A stretch of DNA of 64,000 nt from NCBI GenBank assembly GCA_021464415.1, contig CM038470.1, positions 29,289,601 to 29,353,600 on the forward strand, given 5' to 3'. The stretch is from Lonicera japonica. Lineage: Eukaryota > Streptophyta > Magnoliopsida > Dipsacales > Caprifoliaceae. Numbering within the stretch: position 1 is the first letter of the stretch; each line of letters opens with the position of its first letter. The position numbers and the translations under genes were made by a program. Of this stretch, positions 23,229-36,145 are shown in pieces. A model generated the notes under the pieces. It was not told the DNA's origin. It worked only from the letters and a program-made list of their open reading frames with translations, and ran no database searches.

Positions 23229-26200
23229 CTATGAATCATTTTCATTGTCTTCTTCTACCTCTGGCTTGACAAAGAATTCAATATACGCAATTCGGCTGGG
23301 TTGCTGATAGCCAGAAGAATCAACATGGCTGTGTGAAATAGATGATGGCCTTGCAACCGAAACCAAATGTTGTACTTTTAACATTCCCCCTCTCCCAATT
23401 GTCAACTTGCTACCTCTGTTATCTTTTATCACGCTGCTCGGAATGTTTGATGTTGTTGCCCGTAGGAACTTGTACTTGTACCTTTCCACATAAGCGTAAG
23501 AACGAAAATGAGTTTAGTAGATCCTTTTTTCTTGTTCCAAAATAAAAGCAAGTTTAGTAATACTATTAAAGGTTGGAGGGGGACTCTCCCGAGGTAGCTA
23601 CTATATATTTCTCAAGATTCGGGATCCCCTTCTTTGTTAGCCCAACCTTCTCTCAATTCCTATGTTGACACTCTTGAATACCTCTTCTTCTTCCTCTCCC
23701 CTTTTGTTTAAGAACTCTTCTCCTAATTTAACTAGTGAATCGAGTTCTAAAGCAAAAGGAAAGAGGAAAACAAGAAAGAAGCTGTGTTCCAACTGTTGAG
23801 CTGGGGAATGGTGCAAAACAGTCAACGCATGCCGCAAGGATATTAATCAAGTGTACTCTCTTTTAAAAGTTGGCCACATTTCAGAAAAAGAAGCCAAGAT
23901 CATGGTTCAGCCATCCTTTGCGCTTCTCAATTTTCTAGGTGCTTCTCCTTTTGATGACGCCTAAGTTTGTATTTCACTTTCGGCCTTTTTTCTTTTCTTG
24001 GTTAGTGAATTTTGTTGTATAGGCTTTAGTTCATTTTTCAAGGTTCTTAGTCCTCTTGTAAGGACCTTCATGTAAGCCTTTGGGGTGGGCCATTGTAGCT
24101 CCCGTATGGTGCTAATCCTCTACAGAGACTAGTGACTAAAAAAAAAAGAGTCAATATTGACCTGTATATACAACTTTTGTTGTAATATATATATGGTGCA
24201 TTTCCAGTATGGACCAGGGCATTAGCGACATTTTTCTCGTCCATCTGAAGGGCATCCTCCTTCTAAGAAAATAAGGGACTTCCCCTACGGAGGGGGCAAA
24301 GGGTAAATTTGCTGAATATTTTGACGAAATTTGGTGGATATGATCTAATCATATTTCATCAAAATATTCAAGTTCGTTCTTTTCTTAAAAGGATGCCCTT
24401 CAGATAGACTCTCAGTATTTATAACTATATATATGTCCCCTGGGCCCTGACCAACACTTCACGGGTCTCGTGTAGTAATTTAAGGTGCTGTTTGTTTTTT
24501 CCGCTTTAAGTCTAAATGGAGGCCCGATAAAGTTTCGAAGATACTAAATGGTGTTTGCATTTAAAAGATTTAGAGGTAAATTCTGAATTTTACCTAACTC
24601 TAAATCTGAAGTTTAAATATAAATACCAATTGAGCGTTCTATTCAGACGAGAACAACAGCTTGATGTGTGTTGGAGACCAAGTAGTTTCCAACATGCTAC
24701 AAGAAATCGCACACACAAAACAAGAAAGCCCACTTTTCTTCTAAAGATTGAACTCCATTTAGACCAGTGTTTTATAGGATAAAGCAAACCTTTGCTAAGT
24801 TTTTTCAACCACAAATCCTTCATGTGAGCAAACCATTAAAGATGAGAAAATGGTAATTACTTTTTGAACTAATTTATGAAATTATTTATAAAAATAATAA
24901 AATCTACTTCAGTATTCGCCAGTAATGGTGCTAAGTATATATACCTGTAAGAGACCCTGCGGTCGCACTGGAAAGCAATCAAAAGATCGGTGTTCGCATA
25001 ATAAATGAAATCAATCTGCAAATCACGGAGGCCCAAAACTGCTAAGAGGGTGAATCAAAAACTGTAAGGGTGTATTTGATTGCCAATGTTTCCCATGGAA
25101 AACTTCGTGAAAGATGGAAAATGTGTACTTGTCCAACTTCCGGTGGTGTTTGATTACCTAAATTTTCTAGGAAATTCAATTACACACAGTTCCATGGTAC
25201 AAGTAATTGATGCACAATTCTAGGCAAGTGAATTCCTATCCTCCCCCTGGAATTCTGGGTCAGACGGAAAACCTCTCAAATGCAAAAGTTCAATTCTAGG
25301 TGGAAAAAGTGTGCAATCAAAAACTAAAAGTTGGAAAATATGCCATCATTACATGGGAAAACTACATATTTTCCACCTAAAAATAAATGCAACCAAACGC
25401 CCTAAATTCATATTCCATGGACTTGAATTGGGTGTTTTGCAATTTAAGGTACGCAAAAATGAGTGTGTAACTAATAAATCAAACCTGTAAGTCACCGTGG
25501 CCTTCACCTTTAAAGGTAACTGAGGGAGGAACTGGTTGTAGGATAATCTGAATGCCTGATCCTGGCCATTCCAAATCATCTATAGCTTCTTTCAGTGCTG
25601 CAGACTGGGTGGGATTTAATAAATTTTAGTGGAATCTCCTAACAAGTAACAACAAGCATAGTAATGAATGCAATTGATGTTTGCAATGGTCAAAAGAAGT
25701 AAAATTATATAGTCACTCCATCTCAAATTAAGAGTTTTGGAAAGTGAAACATATTAACGAACTACCAAGGACCCGTGTCTATACCACTATCAACGTTAAT
25801 ATAGAATTAGTAGTTCCCTATGGCACTATCCATGTTCACAACAAATGATTTTGCACATCTTTTTAAGAGGTAAATATATTCAATTTATTTAGACTACAAC
25901 TCGTGGCACACTTGACGCATGTGCAATATTATAGCTTGAATCATGTCTTTGCCATGCACATACACACATATATATAACTCAGGCAAACTCGACGTGTGTG
26001 CAGTATTATACCTGCTAATTATACAGTACTGTTTTTTAATACATTTGATAACATGTAATGGGGCTTGATTGAATGGTTAAGGTACATATTTATGTTGTTG
26101 AGGTTATCAATTCAAATCCAAGGTGTAGTAGTATTTTTAATCTAAATCAATGAAGGGTATTTTAAACATTTCAAGTGCGTACCACGAACTCATGCTCGCT

Positions 26201-29200
26201 TGTGCTTAATATAATAGATATGCATATGTACAGGCCGACTCTTAAAAAGGCCGTCCTTATTTTAAGCTATTTGCGAACCCACCCTTTTAAGGGGTAAGTA
26301 GTTGAATATTTTGACAAAATTTGGTAGAGATGATCTCAATGGTGACTGCATCTCAACTAAATTTTATCAAAGAAATCCATCCATTTAGTTGGTGAGATTC
26401 GAAAATGCACATATACATCAATGTTTCATTATACACACTTCTAGAATGAATTAATTGATGAATTTGCTGGGGTCACTACACTATTGTTTACATAATATTC
26501 CAACTATCTGTGGGACATGCAAATGAGCTCAAGTCAAGAAAGGAAATTATAAAAAATACAAAAAGGAAAAGAAGATTGTCTAATCTTATATTAAAGCAAA
26601 TCAGTAACATGATATGAGGAAATTCAATAGTAGCCAAATTGGAAGAGATTAAATGTACAAGCACATTCTTACATGAAAGGCTAAAGTGTGACAGATATAA
26701 ATCATGGAGCCATGTTCTATCATTTGTAAAAACTAAAAGGAAGAGTTTTGGTTTTAGAATACTGCCTCAGTCCCAAATTAAGAGTCCAAATTGACTTTAA
26801 GATACAATAATTTCAACCTAATCAATGGTTGAGAACAAAAATTGTTTGGTATCATGATTTGGTACATTGATTATGTCCCAAAAAGGAAATTCAACTCTTC
26901 ATTTGGGCCATTCCAAAAAGGAATAGTGGAATCTTAATTTTGGATGAAGGGCGTACTCGATAAGAGGGATATCTAATCTTATACAAGTGCTGCATGATAA
27001 GGAAATGATATACCTTAACAGTAAAGCTAAGGGGAGTACTTCCTGCAGGTTCGAAGTTATAGTCCCATGAAATCGTGTCTGGGATCCTAGTTCTGATCTC
27101 CGCGTAAATGCAAGCATCTAATGAATCAATAGACCTAACAAAATGGAAAAAGGAGAAAATGAGCTGGTAGATCAAGTCCAAGGAATAGAAACCAAGGAAA
27201 TAAATTAGTTTATAAAATGCAACCATGTGAACTCGTTCGATATAAAACATGAACACTCTTAATTGTGAGTGTTTTGTAGGCATTAGTTCAGATGTTTGGG
27301 CAATGGAAATCCATTTTTTTTTTACATAAGAATAACTTCTATTCAGCTGCACTTTATTAGAAATACACAAACAGGTAGTTAAATAAATAAATAAATAAAT
27401 AAAAGGAATCAAAAAAACATGTTGATTTGAAATATGAGTCTAATGATTATAGCTTTCAATCAGCTTCCCACACTTCAAATTGTGGCATAATAGATTCCAA
27501 ATGAAGTCAGCTAATAGCCTCAAGAGTTGAGAATTCAGGGTAAATCTGAAAACAATAAGATATGACAAAATTATCCGTTCAACTGTTACTCAATTAATAC
27601 ACCAGACGAGACAAATCAAAACATCTAAAGTGGGGTCAAAAAGTGTCATAATAGCCTCAAGAGTTGGGCATTGAGGATAAATCTGAAGACAATAAGAAAT
27701 TACAAAATCCTATCAAACGTTACTCAAAATAAATAGATGAGTAAATCAAAACATCTAAAATGGGGTCAAAATGGTTAGTCAGTTTATTTCCTCAAATTTG
27801 ACCAATATTGCTCTAAATGAAAGAGGAACTTCTAATGAATTGAGAAACTAAGGGAGAGAATATATATATATACTTGAGAAGAAGCTGCATGTCAGGCCCC
27901 GGATACCGGAGTTCGATTGTGCTCGAATGTCCAGGAACTGAAAATGTGTTGAGACAATCAACAAAAAGGCCCAAGCTCACTCCAAACCGAGGCCGCCCTT
28001 GAGCACCATATTCGTAACGAACAAAAAGCTACAGAATCCAAACGAAAGTTTGAGATCAACAAGGAGAATTTTACAATTCACAACATTCTCAATTTGGCTA
28101 TGAAGAAGAAATAAGCATAAGAACAAGAAAACAAACAATCAAAGGTCATTTAATTTAGACTCAGATGGTCAGAGCTGTTCAATGTTTCTTTCTATCTACA
28201 TTTTCTTTTACCTCTTAATGCTAAAGAGGTAATGGATTCAGAGGTTCATTCATATTATTAAGAAAAAAAAACCACAAGTCTTAAGGTTCTATCAGTGAAA
28301 AACAAACGGATCAAAATCGGAAGTCTGAAATTTGAACAATTCATTTGTTTGTCTTAATAAACCATTTTATATTTACTATTTCTGATCCACATGATACATC
28401 TTAATAGATTCGGATGCAAATGCTCCAAAAATTTAATATTATAAAGCCAAGAACAGATTTCAACCGACCATGAATCTGTGTCACAATTTTAAAGTGAAAT
28501 TTTATCCTTGCAAACCTCTTTTTCATATAAAAATATGCACACAACAAGATTCAAATCTTGTTACAAAGCAAGTTAAACTTGCGCTTAACCACTAGGCCAC
28601 TTGATACTACTTTTATCGAACTCTTTTATTCCAATTAGATTCATACAAATTGCACACGCATTACGTGTGCAGACTGCAAAATAAGCCAGTTATACAAAAA
28701 CAAAAGGACATTTATCACTTCAAAACTCCAACGCATTGAGAATATAGGCTACGGCGAAAAGCTTGAGCTACAATATTTTCTTTTCCCCAATTTTCGGAGT
28801 AACCAAACAGACAAATTGGAGTTGGCTAAAGGATAAATGAAAAGAGACTAGAGTACCTCGCGTTTTAGATAAACTTTTGCTTGCAGACAACCGGTATCCT
28901 CGACAATCAACACTATCCATGCTCTGACAACTCCAAAACTGCATCCTATTAATAAGAATTTGCAGCAAGTAAACAAAGAATTAAATGAAATTGAGTAGAA
29001 ATTAAACCCTAGCTTCTTTTTTTTTCCACTCAATACCGTTAAGATTAAACCCTAGGGCACTATTGGCAGCAAAAAAGTGATCAAGATTGAGCCATTTGTG
29101 ACGACCAGCCAAAACAACAACTATTTCCTGTACACTTAATTTTGAGTCCTTGTTTACAACCAAACAGGCAAAATTGCTTTGAGAGTGATACAGAGAGAGA

Positions 29201-29317
29201 GAGAGAGACCTGATGGCGTTTCCAACGGACGGAGGTGAGAGCATCGACGACACCTTGAACGTTGTCGAGCTCACAGACAAGGTCCGGCGACTCTGGTTCA
29301 ACCCCCGACGAGCTCAT
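23229..29317 (-). CDS. RAD1: RAD1, 9-1-1 checkpoint clamp subunit, with a one-base frameshift
   Basis: Seven minus-strand exons: 29317-29210, 28945-28857, 28028-27874, 27134-27014, 25604-25485, 25015-24945 and 23481-23229. All junctions are GT-AG. The pieces follow plant RAD1 in order: CELDNVQGVVDALTSVRW in exon 1, YEYGAQGRPRFG in exon 3, RTRIPDTISWDYNFEPAG in exon 4 and SSVIKDNRGSKLTIGRGG in exon 7. Family knowledge: RAD1 forms a PCNA-like ring with RAD9 and HUS1 in the nucleus that is loaded at DNA damage and activates ATR. Exon 2 has 89 bases where 90 are needed: one base is missing between 28917 and 28916, so a stop (TAG) follows at once, while the conserved codons resume in the next frame. 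With one base supplied the length would be 305 aa, normal for the family. It may be a genuine null allele, a pseudogene or a sequence error; every other exon is intact. The introns carry several transposons. Confidence 0.88.
23540..24150. other. Possible retro-inserted sequence in RAD1 intron 6
   Basis: A stretch of more balanced base composition than its surroundings ends in an A10 run at about 24139-24148. Weak open frames on the plus strand are interrupted by stops. The composition and A-tail suggest a processed retrocopy or LINE fragment, but I recognise no protein family and see no clear TSD. Confidence 0.3.
24239..24409. mobile_element. Foldback/MITE-like inverted repeat in RAD1 intron 6
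   Basis: GTCCATCTGAAGGGCATCC (24239-24257) is inverted at 24391-24409 with one mismatch. Between them TGAATATTTTGA and its complement TCAAAATATTCA form a second nested stem. The whole segment can fold as one hairpin. Related AATATTTTGACAAAATTTGG text occurs at about 26300-26390. Confidence 0.55.
25068..25402. mobile_element. Harbinger/Tourist-like MITE in RAD1 intron 5, 335 bp
   Basis: It is flanked by TAA on both sides (25065-25067, 25403-25405). The ends are GGGTGTATTTGATTG and, inverted, GGGCGTTTGGTTG. Subterminal text (TTTCCCATGGAAAA, TTTTCCACCTAAA) matches that at the ends of the 6.45-kb Harbinger element at 30290-36743, which makes it a plausible non-autonomous relative. Confidence 0.75.
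26055..26125 (+). mobile_element. SINE-like tRNA-related fragment
   Basis: A box A-like TGATTGAATGGTTAAGGTAC is followed by a box B-like TATCAATTCAAATCC at about tRNA spacing, within RAD1 intron 4. Ends and TSD were not identified. Confidence 0.35.
28545..28610 (-). mobile_element. SINE-like tRNA-related fragment
   Basis: On the minus strand AAGTGGCCTAGTGGTTAAGC (box A-like) is followed by AAGATTTGAATCTTG (box B-like), in RAD1 intron 2. No complete SINE boundaries were found. Confidence 0.4.
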
Positions 29318-29855
29318 CCTTCTGCTCTCCTCCTTTCCCGCCCAAATCCCCATGTGATAACGTGATGCAATTTTTTTTCCTTCTTATTTATTATTTATTA
29401 TTTATTTCCTACGAGGTGTCATAAACCAACTTTCGCGTCCGTTAGTTGAATAGTATTTAGCCGTTAATATTTTTTTCGCAACTTGTTATCATATTTTTCT
29501 TTACAACATTAACTTGAGATTAATTCACAATGAGTAAATTAAGTCGAATTTAGGTAGTGTCTGAACAATTTTATAATTGAACACAACTTACTATTATAAC
29601 ACATTTTGTGCTTGACTCACGTGCTTTTGTTTTAATGTTTGAATTTGAAAGCTAAATTTAAAACTTAAATACTGAATTTGAAAATGTTAATAAAAATACA
29701 TAGTTTGAAAAATTGAATTTGAAATTTTTGTTTGTATCTCTTGATCCAACTTTTAAATAGATATTAAATATATTATTTCAGCTATTTTAATTTTTTTTAT
29801 TTTTTTATTTAAAACATAAATATTTTGGCAATTTTTATAGGTTAGATTACACTAA

Positions 29856-30286
29856 GGCATCCTTTGGTTCACGGAAGGGAAATTGATTACGCTGTCTTTC
29901 CTATGGAAGTGGGAAACTAAAGTTCATGTCAAGTTTCTTTTTTTGTGTTTGGTAAAGTATGAAAAATATTTAGGAAATACCATTTCATTTTCCTTCTGGT
30001 GTTTGGTTGGTACAGGAAAGGAAAGTAAAAATATATCAATATGTCAATAATACCCTTATATTTTAAAGTAAAAAATAACATCATAAAAATTCAAAAGTAT
30101 ACCAAAAAGATAAATGGGTAAATTTGGTAATAGCTTATTTGGGTAGGGATATTAATGTCCTAATTTGGTAATACTCTCTATTTTTCTATCTATCGGGAAA
30201 GGCTTTCCGAAATTTGTGGTTACCAAACAAAAGAAAGAAATGACTTTCCTTTCCCGAATGCCAAAATCCGTGCACCAAACGAAGCC
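29856..30286. mobile_element. Harbinger/Tourist-like MITE, 431 bp
   Basis: The ends GGCATCCTTTGGTTCACGG and, inverted, GGCTTCGTTTGGTGCACGG match at 16 of 19 positions. TAA flanks both sides (29853-29855, 30287-30289). The right TAA is also the left TSD of the 6.45-kb Harbinger element that begins at 30290. The interior resembles the probable MITE at 4727-5046. Confidence 0.8.
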
Positions 30287-30559
30287 TAAGGGTGCGTTTG
30301 ATTGTGGTATGGAATTTGCATGGAAAGAAAATAAGTTCCAAGCAATTGAATTGCCTAGAATTGAGTTGCATGTAAAATTTCAATTAAATGTGTTTGATTG
30401 CCTTAATTTTCTACCCAAAAAATAGTGTACTTTTCCATCTTTTGGTGTTTAATAGACATTATTTTCTATGGTAATTGTAACTTTTTCCAACTTTTGTTGT
30501 TTGATAGCTATTATTTTCCATGGAATTTGTATCTTTTTTACATGGAACTTACTTAAAAA

Positions 30560-31096
30560 ATCAGATTTTTTAAAAACAGTTTCTTTTTTTTTAACAAGTT
30601 TACTTCATCAAAAAACAGTTTTTTTGAAAACAATTTTTGGTTTTTGAACAATTTTACTTCATCGAAAAAAAGTTTTATTTAAAACATTTTTTTTTTTTTT
30701 GACAATTTTGCTTCATCAAAAAACAATTTTTTTTAGACCACGCTTACTTCATTGAAAAACAGTTTTTTTTAACAAATTTACTTTATCAAAAAATAGTTTT
30801 TTTTTTATGTTTGAACAAATTTATTTCGTCAAAAAACAGTAATTTTGGTTTAGATGCAGATTTTCTTTCAAGAGAACCTGAATTTTAAAATAGTTTTTTT
30901 TAACAATTTTACTTCATCAAATTTTTTTTTTTTTTTTTTTTGAACAATTTTACTTCATCGAAAAATTGTTTTTTTAAAAGCTGTTTTTTTTAACAATTTT
31001 ACTTTATCAAAAAAACAGTTTTTTTTATGTTTAAACAAATTTACTTCATCGAAAAACAATATTCTGGTTTGGCTGCATCTTTTCTTTTAAGATAAC
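30560..31096. repeat. Degenerate T-rich tandem repeat
   Basis: Units of roughly 40-60 bp are built around TTTTACTTCATC(A/G)AAAAACAG and runs of T, about ten copies, inside the Harbinger element. The same text resumes at about 33640-33680 after the nested insertion, showing that the array was split. Confidence 0.75.
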
Positions 31097-33634
31097 TGAC
31101 TACGCTCAAAAAGTGCGAAGTATTACCCCCAAGTGCAAGCGGTCAAGTTATAATATACTTGAAAAGTTTAAGGTCGAACCACAAGGAGAGGAATGAACAT
31201 ATTTCTTCTAGTTATCTCTCTCAGAGGAAAGAAAGGAAATGAAAAAAAAATGATTAAAATCAGGAATAGGAAAGGAAAAATGAAACTAAATTAAACTAAA
31301 ACTAAAAGCAAATCTAGTCCTATGGTGCAAAATTAAAAGGAATCCACAAGCGCAAGTTTTCTACCAAAAAAAACTTCCTAAATGCACTAGTGGAACATGC
31401 AATTGAACTAAAAATAAATAAATGAAATAAAACAACGTACTAATTAAACAAAACATAATATTAAATGTACTTAAACCAACAAGAAACAAACGTTACGGGT
31501 ATCCGTAACTAGGGAATACGAAATTAGTCCAATCGAGTAATCTAAATTTAAGTTTAAATAGGATTTTTCATTAAAGTTCATCTCTTAGACCTTCCAACCA
31601 TCCAATTGTATTGCTACTACAAGTATATCATAGCCCATGCGTGACAAATACCATATAGACTATATTCGAGCAATAGAATTCGATATTGAAACTTTCTGAC
31701 TTTAAAAAAGTGTAATTTGAGACCTAGTATTGCTAGTGCGTGACAAAAATAATCCAAGTTGATTAAACTCTCCAAAAATCAGTAGCTTAACACTCTCCTA
31801 AGGTTTGAATATGCCTGAACGCGATTCAAGTCAAATCCATCTTAGAAAAAACGTTGAAAGTCAAAACTAGCACTTTCTCGGCACTTATGTGAATAAATGC
31901 CAAAATAGCGCCAAATCATCCAATTCACTTATGAAACTAACTTAACTAATTAGAGGATACAAACCGTCCGGTAGGGTTTTGGTGCAAAAATTCGTGAATT
32001 GACAGTTTTACGATTCTTAATCAAATGGAATTTCTGAGCTAACTTATGGAAACATGTTTCTTAGGCATGGAAAGATAAGAAAATACTCATACATTTAGTA
32101 GGTGATCTATAACCAATGAAAAAATCAGATTCAAACCTAAATTGGATTACATTCAAAGATTAACTTCGCATCTTTCACTACGGATCCCTAACTAATGATT
32201 TAGCTAGATATATTCAAATTAAACATGAAAAAAATCTTTGAAATAATGAAAAACTTATTATTGAAGAAAATCATATTTGAAAACTTTTGGCTTTGGAATT
32301 ACTCAATTTTGATTTAAAACAAAGATTTTACGCTTAAAACGGTAAACAAATTCAAAACGGTCATAAACTGATGAATTTTGACTAAAACCCTAAAATTTCT
32401 AGAAAATAAGATTTCTTATGATGAACAAAGAATCACATATGAATAGCATTGGAAAACAATAAAATATTTGAATATAGAACGATAAACTAGCATAAATTGA
32501 TGAAAAACCGAAAAAACCGACAAAACGGGTTTATAAACCCTAGAACTAGCCCTTAAAACGTAGGTTTAGGGTTAATTATATAATATATATTAACCCTAAC
32601 AACTAATCTATGAATATCTAAGCAAACAAAGTATTAAAAGCAATTAAATTGAAGAAATTAGAAAACTAGTGTTTACCTGGATGAAGAACAGCAATTGCAA
32701 TTGAAATTTGATATAATGATGAATTGAATCTTGATTACACCAATGGTACAGCCTCAATATGCCATAAACAAACTAAACTAACAATTATTTTGAAGAAAGA
32801 AAAGAAAAATTACTCAAGTTTGATCGTTAGATGCAGCGTAAAAGCTGCCAAGAACGTTACGGTGCTCTCTGCCTCTCTACTAATAAATTCTAAATTATTG
32901 TGTACACTAAAATATAAAAATATATGAACTTTTATACAGTACACAAGTTTCTCAAGTCATGGTTTTAGTAATCCTTGAAGAAACGGGCTAAAACATGGCA
33001 TAAAATTGAATTTGGGCCTAAACTTAGGCCCATTTTCTTTATGATATCTTTTTCTTTTACTCATAACTTTTTGCTCCGAACTCTGATTGATGTACTATTT
33101 TTTCCTTTGCGTAGGTACTTTAATTATCTACAACTTATATTTCTGGAGATTTCTTCAAATTCTTATTGTAGAAAAACTTTGATCAACTACAACCTCGGGC
33201 TTATTACGGCAGTTCTCGGTTTTGCTCGAAAACTTTCATAATTGATTCGATTGAGCTTATTTCCTCTTGGGATCACTCTTGGACACTTGAATTCACTTCA
33301 TTCATGCTTGGGGACTTGCTATTCTTTTCTTGCTAGTGCTTTAGGGGTAGTTTGCGGAGTTTTCCTCGTCTCGGGCCTCAGAATGGATATTGAATTATTC
33401 TTCGGACCTTCTTCTTGCACTTTTTTGCTTTCAACCTTCTATATATCTTGCATACAACTTCAGTTGTTTAACCACTTTAGGCCTGCAAAATGGCTTAGTA
33501 ACACAGAAATACAATGCAATGCCTTCTTTTCCTGCTTAAATTGAATTTACATGCAATTTTCAGTTTTAGATGGTAACTAGAAGCTAATTGAGCCTTATTT
33601 AAGGAATTAGAAATGAAATTTCTGAGCTCAATCA
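31097..33634. mobile_element. Nested LTR-retrotransposon-like insertion (possible solo LTR), 2.5 kb
   Basis: The sequence interrupts the T-rich repeat array. It begins TGACTACGCTC and ends GAGCTCAATCA, that is TG...CA, with similar 5-bp flanks ATAAC and AGAAC (one mismatch). No gag-pol coding is present. The text near the left end (GGTCGAACCACAAGGAGAGG) resembles non-coding parts of plant LTR elements. Solo LTR or a non-autonomous derivative are both possible. Confidence 0.4.
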
Positions 33635-34097
33635 AGAACCTAAATTTTAAAACAGTTTTTTGGTTTGGCAATTTACAACATAAAAACAGTGCGCTCTTCT
33701 CTATTTTTTGGCAGTTCACAAATCTCTAAAAAATTTGGCAGAGTTTCCTCTGTTTTTCTAACATTTCCAATTTTATAAACACCTGTTAAAAATGGTTTTC
33801 AAGAGAATATATACAACAACCTTCACATTCAAGCAATCACATTCAAGCAAACATAGATTTTAACAAAAGCCCACTATATTTATAATGTATTTAGCTTTCT
33901 AGATGATATAGTTTCACTCTACATGTAGAGGAGGTCAATATCCAAAAATATATAGAAATCCCGGTATGGTGCAAAAAATCCTAGAACCAATGCAAAACCA
34001 GCGTTGACGAGATAATATTTACCTATTAAAAAATTGTTTATTAAATACTAATTATTAAATTGTTATTGCTAATAAAAAGAAAAGTATAGATAAAACT

Positions 34098-34930
34098 TAC
34101 CAAAATGGCTTGTTAGCTTATCCCCTTAGCGTAATATTGCACTCCTTAACAACCGACCGTCATGTGTGGATCCCTCCCAACCTGCAAGCACATATATAAA
34201 TTTCATATCAAATGTGCAAGCCACTAAAACATTTTGATAAATCACATGTTTTCTATTTCGGTACATAGCTTGTTCCTCTAAAGGAACATTCGTAGCAATA
34301 TGTGTACCATCTATTGCCCCTACAGCATCTTAAAAAAAATAAAATTATTTAAATAAGAAAATTCAACCTTTAAAAAATATAATGAAATAACTTTGAAAAC
34401 CTAGCCTTAAAAAATGTGTACCACGATTGCACATTTTCCTTCCCGTATGGTGAGTTATGAATAGTGGCGTTAATCACTACATCTCTATACATTCCAAGAC
34501 AAGCGTACAATACTCTATGAAAGTAATGACTCACTGTTTGACCAGATCTAAAGAAAGTAAAACTTACGGCTCGATTACGTTGGTCATGCCCGACCGTGTT
34601 CAAAAATATAGCCACTTGCTCCTCAACTCGTACTGATCTACTATCGACCAATCTATATGTTCGTAAACGAGCACATAACCTTTGAAAATGAGCTATTTTC
34701 ATCCTAAGTAGCTCATGACAAACTATATCATTCACACCAAACATTCGAGTAAGGGTCATATTTCTTTCAGAATCCCAATTTCTATAAGGAGCCCTAGGAA
34801 GATGTTGGTTATGACGCCTAATATTAATAAATATACCAATAGCTTGCATGACCATTGTCCAAAATAAACTCAAACATTGTCGTTGGCGTCGACATTGATT
34901 CCTTGTTGTAGCCATGTTACTCATCAACAT
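34098..34930 (-). pseudogene. PIF/Harbinger transposase, truncated
   Basis: The N-terminal segment is open for 186 codons from the ATG at 34930, including the helix-rich region with RLVDSRSVRVEEQVAIFLN and FRSGQTVSHYFHRVL that is typical of HARBI1-like nucleases. After a short AT-rich gap (probable intron, about 34331-34390) the catalytic part resumes with GAIDGTHI (first Asp of the DDE triad, codon at 34309-34311), then GWEGSTHDGR (second Asp, 34159-34161). A stop (TAA, 34127-34129) and decay to a GKFYL remnant near 34100 follow. The third acidic residue and the C-terminus are gone, so it cannot be active. It is the coding remnant of the element at 30290-36743. Confidence 0.85.
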
Positions 34931-35819
34931 GTATTAAATGAAAATTCAAAAAAGTTAACATATAAATAAAAATAATGCAAGATGTAAATAAAAAAGTTGA
35001 ATCAATAAAATAAGATCCAAGTGAGGGGTGGGGGAAGCTTTACTCTATCTTGTAAAATGTACACTATAATGAAAGAAGAGCTTAAAAAATGCGGAGGTTA
35101 AATAGCAAATGGGAATCAGTTTTCGGTTGCTTGTGCTACATTATTATCATTCAAATCAATACCTAAAATGTACACTGTAATAATTATCATACAAATCAAT
35201 GCAAAAAAATTACACTACATAATTTTTTTATTAAAAAATAAAAATAAAATTATAATTCATCAATTTACCATATATTAGTGGCTTAAATACATGCGAATAA
35301 AATGTTGAGACAATAAGACAAATTGGTTATTGGGTATTGGTTTCCAACTAAAAATAGAGTGGCTCGGTACCGTTTAAGAAATGGGCCCATTTTTTTATTT
35401 TTTAGCATTTTCTTCATTTCAAAAAAAAAAAACTTTCTATTGGATTCAAACATTAGAGATTAATCAAATTAATTATCAGCTAAAGATTAAATTAATTATC
35501 AGCTAGAGAGAATGAGATTATATTACATAATGAGATTAGAGAGAATGAGACAGTAAAACAGAAGGTCTGATATTTAGAGATTAAATTAATTATCAGCTAG
35601 AGAGAATGAGATTAAAGAGTTATTTACCTAATTAATTTTGGAGCCACTAAATTTTAGAGGCCTGATCTGTTTTAATTTTAGAGAGAATGAGATTAAAGGG
35701 AAGCTACCAGCCCCACTATTTGGGAGCCACTAAATTCAACTTTACCATATAACTTCCACCATTAATGGAGGCCAATAAGTTAACTTTACCAATTTACCAT
35801 ATAAAATCCCCCAATCGTG

Positions 35820-36145
35820 GACACAATTATATACATATATATATATATATATATTGTGTGTGTGTATATTGTAGAGATCGAATATGAAAACAAAAGCAGT
35901 ACACATTTATATATATGTATGTATATTGTAGAGATCAAAAGAGAAAAAAAAAGCAGTACACATTTATATATATATGTATGTATATTGTAGAGATCGAAAG
36001 AGAAAACAAAATCAGTACACATTTATATATATGTATGTATATTTTAGAGATTGAAAGCCCTAACAATGATTTCATATTTATATATATGTATGTATATTAT
36101 TTAATAATCATCTGCGATTCCTATATATATATATGTTCTTGATCT
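35820..36145. repeat. TA microsatellites with a ~58-bp tandem repeat
   Basis: Three to four copies of a unit containing GCAGTACACATTTATATA and GTATGTATATTGTAGAGATC recur at about 57-59-base spacing. They are framed by (TA)n and (TG)n runs. Open frames here on both strands are artefacts. Confidence 0.8.

Noticed and set aside
27382..27412. Protein-coding continuation of RAD1 exon 4 (173-codon open frame)
   Set aside because: The open frame extends through the intron. Splice sites at 27134 and 27014 and family alignment limit the exon.
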